A stretch of DNA of 64,000 nt, from contig NZ_JANFNG010000021.1 of NCBI RefSeq assembly GCF_024436035.1, forward strand, positions 45,603 to 109,602. The letters are read 5' to 3'. The notes below the pieces were generated by a model. The model worked only from the letters and a program-made list of their open reading frames with translations. It made no database searches and was not told where the DNA came from. Below, piece after piece: positions 24,704 through 32,426 of this stretch. The position numbers and the translations under genes were made by a program. Positions within the stretch are counted from its first letter, which is position 1. Each line of letters starts with the position of its first letter. Source of the DNA: Streptomyces humicola (lineage in GTDB: Bacteria > Actinomycetota > Actinomycetes > Streptomycetales > Streptomycetaceae).

Positions 24704-25738
24704 TCAGCTCTGGCCCGACGACGACCTGCGGCGCCGTGTCACGAAGACGACGGCCGCGCCCGTGACGAGCAGGGCGCCCGCACCGGTGGCGATGTACGGC
24801 GTGCTCGAACTGGCGCCGGTCTCGGCGAGGTTCTTGCCGGTGCCCGCGGTCTGTGTGCCCGTGCTGGAGCCGGCGGATCCGCCGCTGCCCCCGCTGCTCC
24901 CGGTGCCCTGCGTTCCTCCGCCGGTGCTGCCGCCGCCGCTCGTCGAACCACCGCCGGTCGAACCGCCGGTCGTTGATCCGCCACTCGTCGAACCGCCGCT
25001 CGTCGAGCCGCCGGTGGACGAGCCCCCGCCCTGCGGCGTCTCGCACGTCGCCCGTGCCAGGGTGACGTCACCCTCCACATCGGCGACGCCCAGCTTCAGC
25101 GGGTTCACCGAGACGTGCAGGTCGAGGGCGGTGGCGGCCGCGGTGTGGGAGGTGGTCTCGGTCTTCGACAGGTCGAGCCTGACCTCGCCGACCCCGGGCA
25201 CGTCCACCTTCGTCGTACCGGCTGTCGTGACGTTGATCTTCTTTCCGAGCACGACGACGTCGCCGAGCAGATCGGCGTACGCGGTCGGTTGCCTGCCCGC
25301 CTCGCAGGTCGCCCGTGCGGTCACCTCATGGGCCTCGATCAGGGAGAGCAACGGCAGGCCGGGCAGGTGCACCTTGGCGTTGACGATGTTCACATACCCC
25401 TGCGCCTGGTGCTGATCGGCGGTGGCGCGGGCGGTGGCGACATCGGCGCTCAGCACGCTGAACGGACGGCCGTTGTCGACCCCGGCCAACTGGGCGCTGA
25501 GCGCGGTCTCGTGAGCGTCCGCGGGCGCGTGCACGTCATTGAGCACGACGTTCAGCGGAACGTTGACGGTCTTGTTCACCAGTGAGACGTCGAGGCTGGT
25601 GCGCAGCACGGTCGCGGTGGCCTGGCCTCCACCGGAACCGCTCGCCGTGGCCGCCTGGGCGGACGGCGCGAGGGCGAGGGCGCCCGCGGCGAGAGCGACG
25701 GCAGCGCCGATCGCTGCGGCGGAACGGCGCGCGGGCAT
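24704..25738 (-). CDS. Sortase-anchored (LAETG) surface protein, SCO1860-like
   Basis: This 344-aa exported protein has a signal peptide (MPARRSAAAIG, Ala/Leu core, cleavage near AQA/A at about residue 29) and an extracellular domain with paired Cys-containing repeats ending RATCE. Next comes a Ser/Gly/Thr-rich stalk (about residues 243-300), then the class E sortase signal LAETG at 304-308, a membrane helix and the RRRR tail. This layout matches the Streptomyces family known as SCO1860 family LAETG-anchored proteins; its function is unknown. ATG at 25738 was chosen; an in-frame GTG at 25774 or TTG at 25759 could add residues. It is divergent from the Clp_N gene and convergent with the MFS gene. 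Confidence 0.85.
   Translation of the reverse strand: MPARRSAAAIGAAVALAAGALALAPSAQAATASGSGGGQATATVLRTSLDVSLVNKTVNVPLNVVLNDVHAPADAHETALSAQLAGVDNGRPFSVLSADVATARATADQHQAQGYVNIVNAKVHLPGLPLLSLIEAHEVTARATCEAGRQPTAYADLLGDVVVLGKKINVTTAGTTKVDVPGVGEVRLDLSKTETTSHTAAATALDLHVSVNPLKLGVADVEGDVTLARATCETPQGGGSSTGGSTSGGSTSGGSTTGGSTGGGSTSGGGSTGGGTQGTGSSGGSGGSAGSSTGTQTAGTGKNLAETGASSSTPYIATGAGALLVTGAAVVFVTRRRRSSSGQS
24925..25029 (-). repeat. Low-complexity Ser/Gly-rich tandem repeats in the LAETG protein stalk
   Basis: Units of roughly 15 bp encoding GGSTS, GGSTT or GGGST repeat about eight times and form the cell-wall-spanning stalk. Such stalks vary in length among strains. This is coding repeat, not an independent element. 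Confidence 0.7.
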
Positions 25739-25957
25739 GTTGAGGACAGAGTTGTACAAGTGGAAAACCCCCACAGTGGCATGGAGCCGCCGGCGCCGCT
25801 GAAGGGGACAGCGCGTTCGCCGACGACTGTGACCCCGCCATATTTACGTACTGACTGTGAACGGGAAGCCACCCGGCGCCATTTCACTCCAAAGGATGGT
25901 TTCGGAACATCAGTACAACCCTTTCACTGTGGCCACAGAACGGGACCACAACTCGAG

Positions 25958-25998
25958 TCAACCATCGATTGACGAAACCCGATCGTCAACCTAAGGTT
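25958..25998. promoter_or_regulatory. Two dyads overlapping the start region of the Clp_N/HTH gene
   Basis: TCAA-N7-TTGA (25958-25972) is followed 15 bp later by AACCTAAGGTT (25988-25998), a perfect dyad that extends to CAACC-TAA-GGTTG. The AAGG within the second dyad is the only ribosome-binding site for the gene at 26004. A bound protein would therefore block its translation or transcription. Since that gene encodes an HTH-like protein, autoregulation is possible. The 265-bp gap also holds the promoter for the divergent surface protein; nothing else gene-like is seen in it. Confidence 0.45.
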
Positions 25999-26003
25999 GT
26001 CAT

Positions 26004-26747
26004 ATGGATACGGAGCCCGTGCGACTGGACGACCTGATCGCCCACGTCACCAACCAGCACCCGGACGGCGACCCGCTGCAGCACCTCGCCGACGCGGTCG
26101 AGACCTCCGCCCACCTCGGGGAGGTCGCCGACCATCTCATCGGTCACTTCGTGGACCAGGCCCGCCGATCCGGCGCGTCCTGGACGGAGATCGGCCAGTA
26201 CATGGGGGTGAGCAAGCAGGCCGCACAGAAGCGCTTCGTCCCCAAGGAGTCCGACGATCCCGACTTCCAGGCCTCCGGCGGACGGTTCAGCCGGTTCACC
26301 CCGCGGGCCCGCAACGCCGTGGAGGACGCCCGCAAGGAGGCCGCCGAGCTCGGTCACGACCACATCGGTTCCGAGCACATCGTCCTCGGCCTGCTCACCG
26401 AGCCGGAGGGCGTGGCCGCCAAGGCGATGGAGGCCCTGGGCGCGCCGCTCGGCAAGGTCCGCGAGGCCACGATCGCGGTCCTGGGGCCCGGGGTGGAGAA
26501 CCCGCCCAAGCGGCCCCGCTTCGGCCGTGGCGCGAAGAAGACCCTGGAGCTCTCGTTGCGGGAGGCCCTGCACCTGGGCCACAACTACATCGGCACCGAG
26601 CACCTGTTGCTCGGAGTACTGCGCAACGACAAGGAACTGGCCGCCGCGGTGCTGATCGGCCTCGGCGTCACGAGGGAGCGGGCCGAGGAGAACGTCCGCG
26701 CACAGATCGCGGAGATCCAGGCCGCCCGTGCCAAGGGCCAGGCCTGA
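26004..26747 (+). CDS. HTH plus double Clp_N domain protein
   Basis: This 247-aa protein carries no AAA+ ATPase motifs, so it is not a Clp unfoldase. Residues about 59-78 (WTEIGQYMGVSKQAAQKRF) read as a helix-turn-helix. Two Clp_N-type repeats follow, about 98-160 (HDHIGSEHIVLGLL) and 175-240 (HNYIGTEHLLLGVL). Clp_N domains normally bind adaptors or substrates at the N-terminus of ClpA/ClpC. The combination suggests a DNA-binding adaptor or a regulator that senses ClpC clients. The start is ATG 26004 with AAGG 7 nt upstream. It is divergent from the LAETG protein with two dyads between them. Function is unproven. Confidence 0.8.
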   Translation: MDTEPVRLDDLIAHVTNQHPDGDPLQHLADAVETSAHLGEVADHLIGHFVDQARRSGASWTEIGQYMGVSKQAAQKRFVPKESDDPDFQASGGRFSRFTPRARNAVEDARKEAAELGHDHIGSEHIVLGLLTEPEGVAAKAMEALGAPLGKVREATIAVLGPGVENPPKRPRFGRGAKKTLELSLREALHLGHNYIGTEHLLLGVLRNDKELAAAVLIGLGVTRERAEENVRAQIAEIQAARAKGQA

Positions 26748-26772
26748 CCGGCCGGCCTGAGCAGGCGGCCCG

Positions 26773-27864
26773 TCAGCCGACGATCTGTCCGCGCAGCACG
26801 ACGCACCGCGGGTCGGCGAGCACCCGCACGTCGGCACGCGGATCGGCGTCGAAAACCACCAGGTCGGCCGGTGCACCCTCCTCAAGCGCCGGCCGGCCCA
26901 GCCACGTATGCGCCGCCCAGGTCGCGGCGGACAGCGCGTCCACCGCCGGGATGCCCGCCCGGACCAGCTCGGCGACCTCGTCGGCGACGAGACCGTGCGG
27001 GAGCGAACCGCCCGCGTCCGTACCGACGAAGACGGGGATCCCGGCGTCGTACGCCGAGCGCACGGTCTCGTAACGCCGGGCGTGCAGCCGCCGCATATGC
27101 GCGGACCAGCCGGGGAACTTCGACTCGGCGCCGGCCGCCAGGTCGGGGAAGGTGGCGATGTTGACCAGGGTCGGGACGATCGCCACGCCACGCTCCGCGA
27201 AGAGCGGGATGGTCTCCTCGGTGAGCCCGGTGGCGTGCTCGATGCAGTCGATGCCGGCCTCGACGAGATCGCGCAGCGAGTCCTCGGCGAAGCAGTGCGC
27301 CGTCACCCGGGCGCCCTCCTCGTGCGCAGCGGCGATCGCGGCCTGCACCGCGTCACGCGGCCAGCAGGGCGCGAGGTCCCCCACCCCGCGGTCGATCCAG
27401 TCGCCGACGAGTTTGACCCAGCCGTCCCCGCGCCGCGCCTCCTGGCGCACATGGGCGACGAGCTGGTCGGGTTCGATCTCGTGGGCGTAGTTGCGGATGT
27501 AGCGGCGGGTGCGGGCGATGTGCCGGCCCGCCCTGATGATCTTCGGCAGGTCCTCGCGGTCGTCGATCCAGCGGGTGTCGGACGGCGATCCGGCGTCGCG
27601 GACGAGCAGCGTCCCGGCGTCGCGGTCGGCGAGAGCCTGCTTCTCACTGGTGGCATCGTCGACCGGGCCGTGCCTGTCGAGTCCCACGTGGCAGTGGGCG
27701 TCGACCAGTCCTGGCAGCGCCCAGCCGTTCACCGTCCGCACGTCGCGGGCGGTCGCCGGGCGCCGGTAGGTCACGCGGCCGCCGACGACCCACAGCTCGT
27801 CCCTGGCCTTGTCGGGTCCGGTGAGCACCCGGCCCTTGATGTGCAGCACCGCTCCATCCGTCAT
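26773..27864 (-). CDS. Amidohydrolase family protein (imidazolonepropionase/prolidase-like)
   Basis: This 363-aa metal-dependent hydrolase has the urease-superfamily fold. The metal ligands are visible in order: HCH in LVDAHCHVGLD (about residue 53), a candidate carbamylated or bridging Lys in GWVKLVGDW (about 140), His in VTAHCFAED (about 175), His in CIEHATGL (about 195), and Asp in VFVGTDAGGS (about 268). The N-terminal beta-sandwich and the C-terminal DLVVFDADPRADV stretch are typical. The start is ATG at 27864, which lacks an obvious ribosome-binding site and may be leaderless; a GTG 33 bp upstream is the alternative. Substrate is unknown. The gene is convergent with the Clp_N gene. Confidence 0.82.
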   Translation of the reverse strand: MTDGAVLHIKGRVLTGPDKARDELWVVGGRVTYRRPATARDVRTVNGWALPGLVDAHCHVGLDRHGPVDDATSEKQALADRDAGTLLVRDAGSPSDTRWIDDREDLPKIIRAGRHIARTRRYIRNYAHEIEPDQLVAHVRQEARRGDGWVKLVGDWIDRGVGDLAPCWPRDAVQAAIAAAHEEGARVTAHCFAEDSLRDLVEAGIDCIEHATGLTEETIPLFAERGVAIVPTLVNIATFPDLAAGAESKFPGWSAHMRRLHARRYETVRSAYDAGIPVFVGTDAGGSLPHGLVADEVAELVRAGIPAVDALSAATWAAHTWLGRPALEEGAPADLVVFDADPRADVRVLADPRCVVLRGQIVG

Positions 27865-28299
27865 GGACAGGACTCTACGACCCTCCGCGCAGGGCAACGA
27901 CGGCGGAGATCACGGCGGTCAGCTGATTTCACGGATTCGCGTCTGCCCCAATAGCATCCGGGTAAACCACACGCCGCGCATGCCGTGCTTTTCCTGGGTA
28001 ATTCCGGGATCATTTCCTGCCGGTAATCCCCCGCAAGCTTCTGCCCAGACGTCCCGCGGCTAAACACAAAGTTTTCGTTAACGCGGATCCGGCGTGAGTC
28101 CAGCAGATCTCGACGCTGTTACGTAGTTGTTATCTACTCTGCACAACTGTCCGTAATGCCCGGTTATATCCGGACAGAACGCCACGCACTGCGGGTGCCG
28201 CACAGCGGTCCTCACGTGCGCGCGATAACACATCCAGGCCCTTAGCGTAACCCCGCCCGGCGATGCAATTCGCTTTCCGGCTCGGTAAATTTGTTTCGC
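27865..28299. other. 435-bp intergenic region between the amidohydrolase and ectA
   Basis: No coding frame with normal codon use is seen here. The stretch is less GC-rich than its surroundings, especially 28060-28180. It contains TGTCCG-N17-CGGACA (28148-28176) and GTAG-N7-CTAC (about 28124-28138), dyads that could bind an osmotic-stress regulator. ectABCD promoters should lie here. I could not assign -10/-35 boxes with confidence, and no RNA gene is recognised. Confidence 0.4.
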
Positions 28300-28848
28300 A
28301 TGACCGCCGCACAAGAAGACCTTGTACGCGAAGAGACGAATTCCCCGGCTTTCCCCGCCCGCCTCGACACCCCCACGGTCGAGGACGGCGCCGCGATCTG
28401 GCGCATAGCCCGCGACTCGCAGGCCCTCGACCTGAACTCCTCCTACAGCTACCTGCTCTGGTGCCGGGACTTCGCCCGCACCTCCGTGGTGGCCAGGGAC
28501 GACAGCGGCGAACCTGTCGGCTTCGTGACCGGCTATGTGCGCCCGGAGCGCCCGGAAACGCTGGTCGTCTGGCAGGTCGCGGTGGACTACGCATACCGCG
28601 GCCGCGGTCTGGCCGCGTTCATGCTCGACGGGCTGACCGAGCGGGTCGCCTCTCTCGGCGTGCGTCAGGTCGAGACCACGATCACACCGAGCAACGAGGC
28701 GTCCAACCGGCTGTTCACCTCGTACGGCAAACGCCACGGCGCCGACGTCTCCCGGGAAGTGCTGTTCCACGGCGGGCTGTTCCCCGACGGCCACGACCCG
28801 GAGGTCCTGTACCGCATAGGACCACTCGCCGCCGCAGCAGCCGCCTGA
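28300..28848 (+). CDS. ectA: L-2,4-diaminobutyrate N-gamma-acetyltransferase
   Basis: This 182-aa GNAT-family enzyme acetylates diaminobutyrate with acetyl-CoA, the second step of ectoine synthesis. Characteristic segments are DLNSSYSYLLWCRDFARTS near residue 48, and VDYAYRGRGLAAFMLDGL near 94, the acetyl-CoA-binding loop with RGRG. Then comes TTITPSNEASNRLFTSYG near 127, which is diagnostic for EctA. ATG at 28300 fits homologues; a TTG at 28291 is in frame. There is no clear ribosome-binding site, so a leaderless or stress-specific start is possible. It is the first gene of ectABCD. Confidence 0.95.
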   Translation: MTAAQEDLVREETNSPAFPARLDTPTVEDGAAIWRIARDSQALDLNSSYSYLLWCRDFARTSVVARDDSGEPVGFVTGYVRPERPETLVVWQVAVDYAYRGRGLAAFMLDGLTERVASLGVRQVETTITPSNEASNRLFTSYGKRHGADVSREVLFHGGLFPDGHDPEVLYRIGPLAAAAAA

Positions 28849-28905
28849 GCCCGCGGCCCGACCAGCCGTCAAAGACAGCCCACCCACCCCCCGTAGGAGC
28901 CAACG

Positions 28906-30174
28906 GTGACCATCACCCCGCCCGAGCTGAGCGTTTTCGAGTCCCTGGAGTCCGAGGTCCGCAGCTACTGCCGCGGCTGGCCCGCGGTCTTCGACCGTGC
29001 GCAGGGCAGCCGCATGCACGACGAGGACGGACACACCTACCTCGACTTCTTCTCCGGAGCCGGGGCCCTCAACTACGGCCACAACAACCCCGTACTCAAA
29101 CGCGCCCTGCTGGACTACCTGGAACGCGACGGAATCACGCACGGCCTGGACATGTCCACCACGGCCAAGCGCGCCTTCCTGTCCACCTTCCAGGACGTGA
29201 TCCTTCGCCCGCGCAACCTCGACTACAAGGTCATGTTCCCGGGCCCGACCGGTACCAACGCCGTCGAGGCCGCGCTGAAACTCGCCCGCAAGGTCAAGGG
29301 CCGCGAGTCGATCATCTCGTTCACCAACGCCTTCCACGGCATGTCGCTGGGCTCGCTCGCCGTGACCGGCAACGCCTTCAAGCGGGCAGGCGCCGGAATC
29401 CCGCTGGTGCACGGCACGCCCATGCCCTTCGACCACTACCTCGACGGCCGGGTCCCGGACTTCCTGTGGTTCGAGCGGCTGCTGGAGGACCAGGGCTCCG
29501 GGCTCAACCAGCCCGCCGCAGTGATCGTGGAGACCATCCAGGGCGAGGGCGGCATCAACGTCGCACGCCCGGAGTGGCTGCGCGGCCTCGCCGACCTGTG
29601 CAGGCGCCGCGACATGCTGCTGATCGTCGACGACATCCAGATGGGCTGCGGCCGCACCGGCCCGTTCTTCTCCTTCGAGGAGGCCGGGATCGTCCCGGAC
29701 ATCGTCACGCTGTCCAAGTCGATCGGCGGCTACGGCCTGCCGATGTCGCTGACGCTCTTCAAGCCGGAGCTCGACCTGTGGGAGCCCGGCGAGCACAACG
29801 GCACCTTCCGCGGCAACAACCCGGCCTTCGTCACCGCCACCGCCGCACTCGACGCCTACTGGGCCGACGGGCAGATGGAGAAGCAGACAATCGCCCGCGG
29901 TGAGCAGGTCGAGGCCGCGCTGTGCGAGATCGTCTCCGAACATCCCGCCTCCGGCGCCGAGTTCCGCGGCCGTGGCCTGGTCTGGGGCCTTCAGTTCGCC
30001 GACAAGGAGCGCGCGGCCAAGGTGTGCGCGCGCGCCTTCGAGCTCGGACTGCTGCTGGAGACCTCCGGCCCGGAGAGCGAGGTCGTCAAACTCCTGCCCG
30101 CGCTGACCATCAGCCCGGAGGAGCTGGACGAGGGGCTGCGCATCATCGCCCGGGCCGTCCGCGAGACGGCCTGA
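28906..30174 (+). CDS. ectB: L-2,4-diaminobutyrate:2-oxoglutarate transaminase
   Basis: This 422-aa class III PLP aminotransferase makes L-2,4-diaminobutyrate from aspartate semialdehyde and glutamate. Markers include [15 protein letters not shown] near residue 47, [17 protein letters not shown] near 112, the PLP-binding [18 protein letters not shown] near 242, and the aldimine Lys271 in [27 protein letters not shown] near 303 is typical of EctB. GTG at 28906 has AGGAG about 9 nt upstream. It lies 57 bp after ectA. Confidence 0.96.
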   Translation: MTITPPELSVFESLESEVRSYCRGWPAVFDRAQGSRMHDEDGHTYLDFFSGAGALNYGHNNPVLKRALLDYLERDGITHGLDMSTTAKRAFLSTFQDVILRPRNLDYKVMFPGPTGTNAVEAALKLARKVKGRESIISFTNAFHGMSLGSLAVTGNAFKRAGAGIPLVHGTPMPFDHYLDGRVPDFLWFERLLEDQGSGLNQPAAVIVETIQGEGGINVARPEWLRGLADLCRRRDMLLIVDDIQMGCGRTGPFFSFEEAGIVPDIVTLSKSIGGYGLPMSLTLFKPELDLWEPGEHNGTFRGNNPAFVTATAALDAYWADGQMEKQTIARGEQVEAALCEIVSEHPASGAEFRGRGLVWGLQFADKERAAKVCARAFELGLLLETSGPESEVVKLLPALTISPEELDEGLRIIARAVRETA

Positions 30175-30204
30175 GACAGAGAGAACAGAAAGGCTCAACA
30201 CACC

Positions 30205-30609
30205 GTGATCGTCCTTTCCTTCAAGGACATCGAAGGCACCGACCGCGATGTCACCGCAGCGAGCGGCACGTGGCGCAGCAAGCGCATCATCCTCGCCAAG
30301 GAACGTGTCGGGTTCTCGCTGCACGAGACCACGCTCTACGCCGGCACCGAGACGTCGATGTGGTACGCCAACCACATCGAGGCCGTGCTGTGCGTCGAGG
30401 GCGAGGCCGAGCTCACCAACGACGAGACCGGCGAGAAGCACTGGATCACGCCCGGCACGATGTACCTGCTGGACGGGCACGAGCGCCACACCATGCGCCC
30501 GAAGACCGACTTCCGCTGCGTCTGCGTCTTCAACCCGCCGGTCACCGGCCGGGAGGACCACGACGAGAACGGCGTGTATCCGCTGCTCACCGAGGACGCG
30601 GACGGCTGA
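30205..30609 (+). CDS. ectC: L-ectoine synthase
   Basis: This 134-aa cupin-type enzyme cyclises N-gamma-acetyl-diaminobutyrate to ectoine. The cupin barrel residues thought to bind iron and substrate lie in [12 protein letters not shown] (about 58-70) and [15 protein letters not shown] (about 82-97). [28 protein letters not shown] sequence (key words [17 protein letters not shown]) near 25-46 is standard for EctC. GTG at 30205 follows a GAAAGG ribosome-binding region. The length (about 130 aa) is normal. Confidence 0.95.
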   Translation: MIVLSFKDIEGTDRDVTAASGTWRSKRIILAKERVGFSLHETTLYAGTETSMWYANHIEAVLCVEGEAELTNDETGEKHWITPGTMYLLDGHERHTMRPKTDFRCVCVFNPPVTGREDHDENGVYPLLTEDADG

Positions 30610-30709
30610 TCCCGGCGCCGGCACGGCGCCGCAGCCGGACCGCTGAAGCCCCCGCCGACGGGGCTTGCATCCCGATCAGGGCCGTACGAGAGGAGAGGAA
30701 GGCAACACC

Positions 30710-31612
30710 ATGACAACCGCACCCGAGCGCACCACCGACCTGTACCCGACCCGAGGGGCCACCGAGGTGGCCACCCCGCGTCAGGAGCCGGTGGTGTGGT
30801 CCGAGCCGGGCGCCGCGGGACCGATCCAGCCGTCCGAACTCCAGGCGTTCGAACGTGACGGCTTCCTCACGGTCAACCCGCTGATCAGCCCGGACGAGGT
30901 GGCGGTCTACCGGGCCGAACTCGACCGACTGATCTGCGACCCGGCCGTGCGGGCGGACGAGCGCTCCATCGTCGAGCCGACGTCGCAGGACGTGCGGTCG
31001 GTCTTCGAGGTGCACAAGATCAGCGAGGTGTTCGCAGGTCTGGTGCGCGATCCGCGCGTGCTGGACCGCGCCCGGCAGATCCTCGGGTCCGACGTCTACG
31101 TCCACCAGAGCCGCATCAACGTCAAGCCGGGCTTCGGCGCCAGCGGCTTCTACTGGCACTCGGACTTCGAGACCTGGCACGCCGAGGACGGCCTGCCGCG
31201 GATGCGCACGGTGTCCGTCTCGATCGCGCTCACCGAGAACTACGACACCAACGGCGGCCTGATGATCATGCCGGGGTCGCACAAGACGTTCCTCGGCTGC
31301 GCGGGTGCGACGCCAAAGGACAACTACAAGAAGTCGCTGCAGATGCAGGATGCGGGAACGCCCTCGAACGAGGCGCTCACCGAGATGGCGAGCCGGTACG
31401 GCATCAAGCTGTTCACCGGCCCGGCCGGCTCGGCCACCTGGTTCGACTGCAACTGCATGCACGGGTCCGGCGACAACATCACGCCGTTCCCGCGCAGCAA
31501 CGTCTTCATCGTCTTCAACAGCGTGGAGAACGCCGCGGTCGAGCCGTTCGCGGCGCCGGTCCGGCGCCCGGAGTTCATCGGGGCGCGGGCCCCGTTTGTT
31601 CCGATTAAGTAG
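30710..31612 (+). CDS. ectD: Ectoine 5-hydroxylase
   Basis: This 300-aa Fe(II)/2-oxoglutarate-dependent dioxygenase converts ectoine to 5-hydroxyectoine. The iron facial triad is visible as His150-x-Asp152 in FYWHSDFETWHAEDG, with His251 in CNCMHGSGDN. The first of these is the EctD signature segment. PFPRSNVFIVFNSVEN near residue 262 is also typical. ATG at 30710 has GAGAGGAAGG upstream, better than the in-frame upstream start at 30665. Presence of ectD means the strain can make both solutes. Confidence 0.96.
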   Translation: MTTAPERTTDLYPTRGATEVATPRQEPVVWSEPGAAGPIQPSELQAFERDGFLTVNPLISPDEVAVYRAELDRLICDPAVRADERSIVEPTSQDVRSVFEVHKISEVFAGLVRDPRVLDRARQILGSDVYVHQSRINVKPGFGASGFYWHSDFETWHAEDGLPRMRTVSVSIALTENYDTNGGLMIMPGSHKTFLGCAGATPKDNYKKSLQMQDAGTPSNEALTEMASRYGIKLFTGPAGSATWFDCNCMHGSGDNITPFPRSNVFIVFNSVENAAVEPFAAPVRRPEFIGARAPFVPIK

Positions 31613-31631
31613 GGCACTGCGGTGCGCTGAT

Positions 31632-31656
31632 CCGCCGGTCGGTCACAGGCCGGCGG
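31632..31656. terminator. Hairpin between convergent ectD and lipoprotein genes
   Basis: CCGCCGG (31632-31638) pairs with CCGGCGG (31650-31656) around an 11-nt loop. It lies in the 30-bp gap and just inside the end of the lipoprotein gene. It may terminate ectABCD and the convergent transcript; there is no T-run. Confidence 0.45.
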
Positions 31657-32332
31657 GGAAGGTGAAGGTGGCGGGCACCTTCACGTTCTGGTGCTCCGGC
31701 CCGTAGACAAGGGCGATCTCGTCGTGAGCGTGGAGCACGATCGCGGCGGGGTCGCCCTTGATCTGCTTGCCGTTGACGTAGGCGCGCAGCACATTGCCGC
31801 CGCCCGCCTTCATCCCGCCGATGCGGTCGGCGTCGAGCGCGACGTTCCACTCGGTCATGAACTGGCCGAGGGTGAAGGTCGCCTTGACGGGCGACTCGAT
31901 GTGGATGACACCTGACGGGTCGTGGGTGTGCAGTGGGCTGATCTGCTGCGCCTTGTCGTCGATCCCGATGTACGCGGGGACGGTTACCGGGTTGCCGTCG
32001 ACGAGGACGTCGAGGTGCGCGTGAATGTGCATCACGGTTCCCTCGGCGCTCATCATCGGCAGGCCTGCGACGACGGCACGCGCCGAGGGGTCGGCCGGCG
32101 TGTCCCACGGCGGCGCGGTGGTGCGTCCCACGGCAGTGGTGCGCGGCGTGCTCGGCACGGCCTTCACCACGGGCTGCGTGTTCTTCGCGTCGCTGCCCGC
32201 CGCGGAGGATCCGGAACCCGGACCGGACGCAGCCGATCCAGACGGTCCACTGGAGCTGCAGCCTGCGAGCGCGGTTGCTGCGACGACGGCGATCGCGGTG
32301 ACGGCCGTACGGAATGTGAGGCGGTGAGACAC
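31643..32332 (-). CDS. Lipoprotein with His-rich motifs, unknown function
   Basis: This 229-aa protein has a lipoprotein signal peptide with lipobox LAGC (Cys about residue 24), followed by a Ser/Gly-rich spacer. The mature domain holds HIHAHLDVLVDG (about residue 101) and ISPLHTHDPSGVIHIES (about 133), giving six closely placed histidines. It then has TEWNVALDADRIGG and VNGKQIKGDP segments. The histidines look like a metal site, but I recognise no named family. The GTG at 32332 gives a proper signal peptide. It is convergent with ectD and sits alone. Confidence 0.75.
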   Translation of the reverse strand: MSHRLTFRTAVTAIAVVAATALAGCSSSGPSGSAASGPGSGSSAAGSDAKNTQPVVKAVPSTPRTTAVGRTTAPPWDTPADPSARAVVAGLPMMSAEGTVMHIHAHLDVLVDGNPVTVPAYIGIDDKAQQISPLHTHDPSGVIHIESPVKATFTLGQFMTEWNVALDADRIGGMKAGGGNVLRAYVNGKQIKGDPAAIVLHAHDEIALVYGPEHQNVKVPATFTFPAGL

Positions 32333-32426
32333 GGCAGACGGTGGCCCTTCTCATTGTGGCGTGACGTGGCAGGTGCCCGAGCCGCGCCCACGATAACCGC
32401 ACTCCGCTCCGCAATCGTGCGACCGT

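Noticed and set aside
23395..27864. Search for a hidden antibiotic or defence island between the cob and ect loci
   Set aside because: All genes here are transporter, surface protein, Clp_N protein or hydrolase; no nuclease, synthase or integrase motifs were found.
28078..30624. 848-codon minus-strand frame opposite ectA-ectC
   Set aside because: A shadow frame; the plus strand has unequivocal ectABC with catalytic residues.
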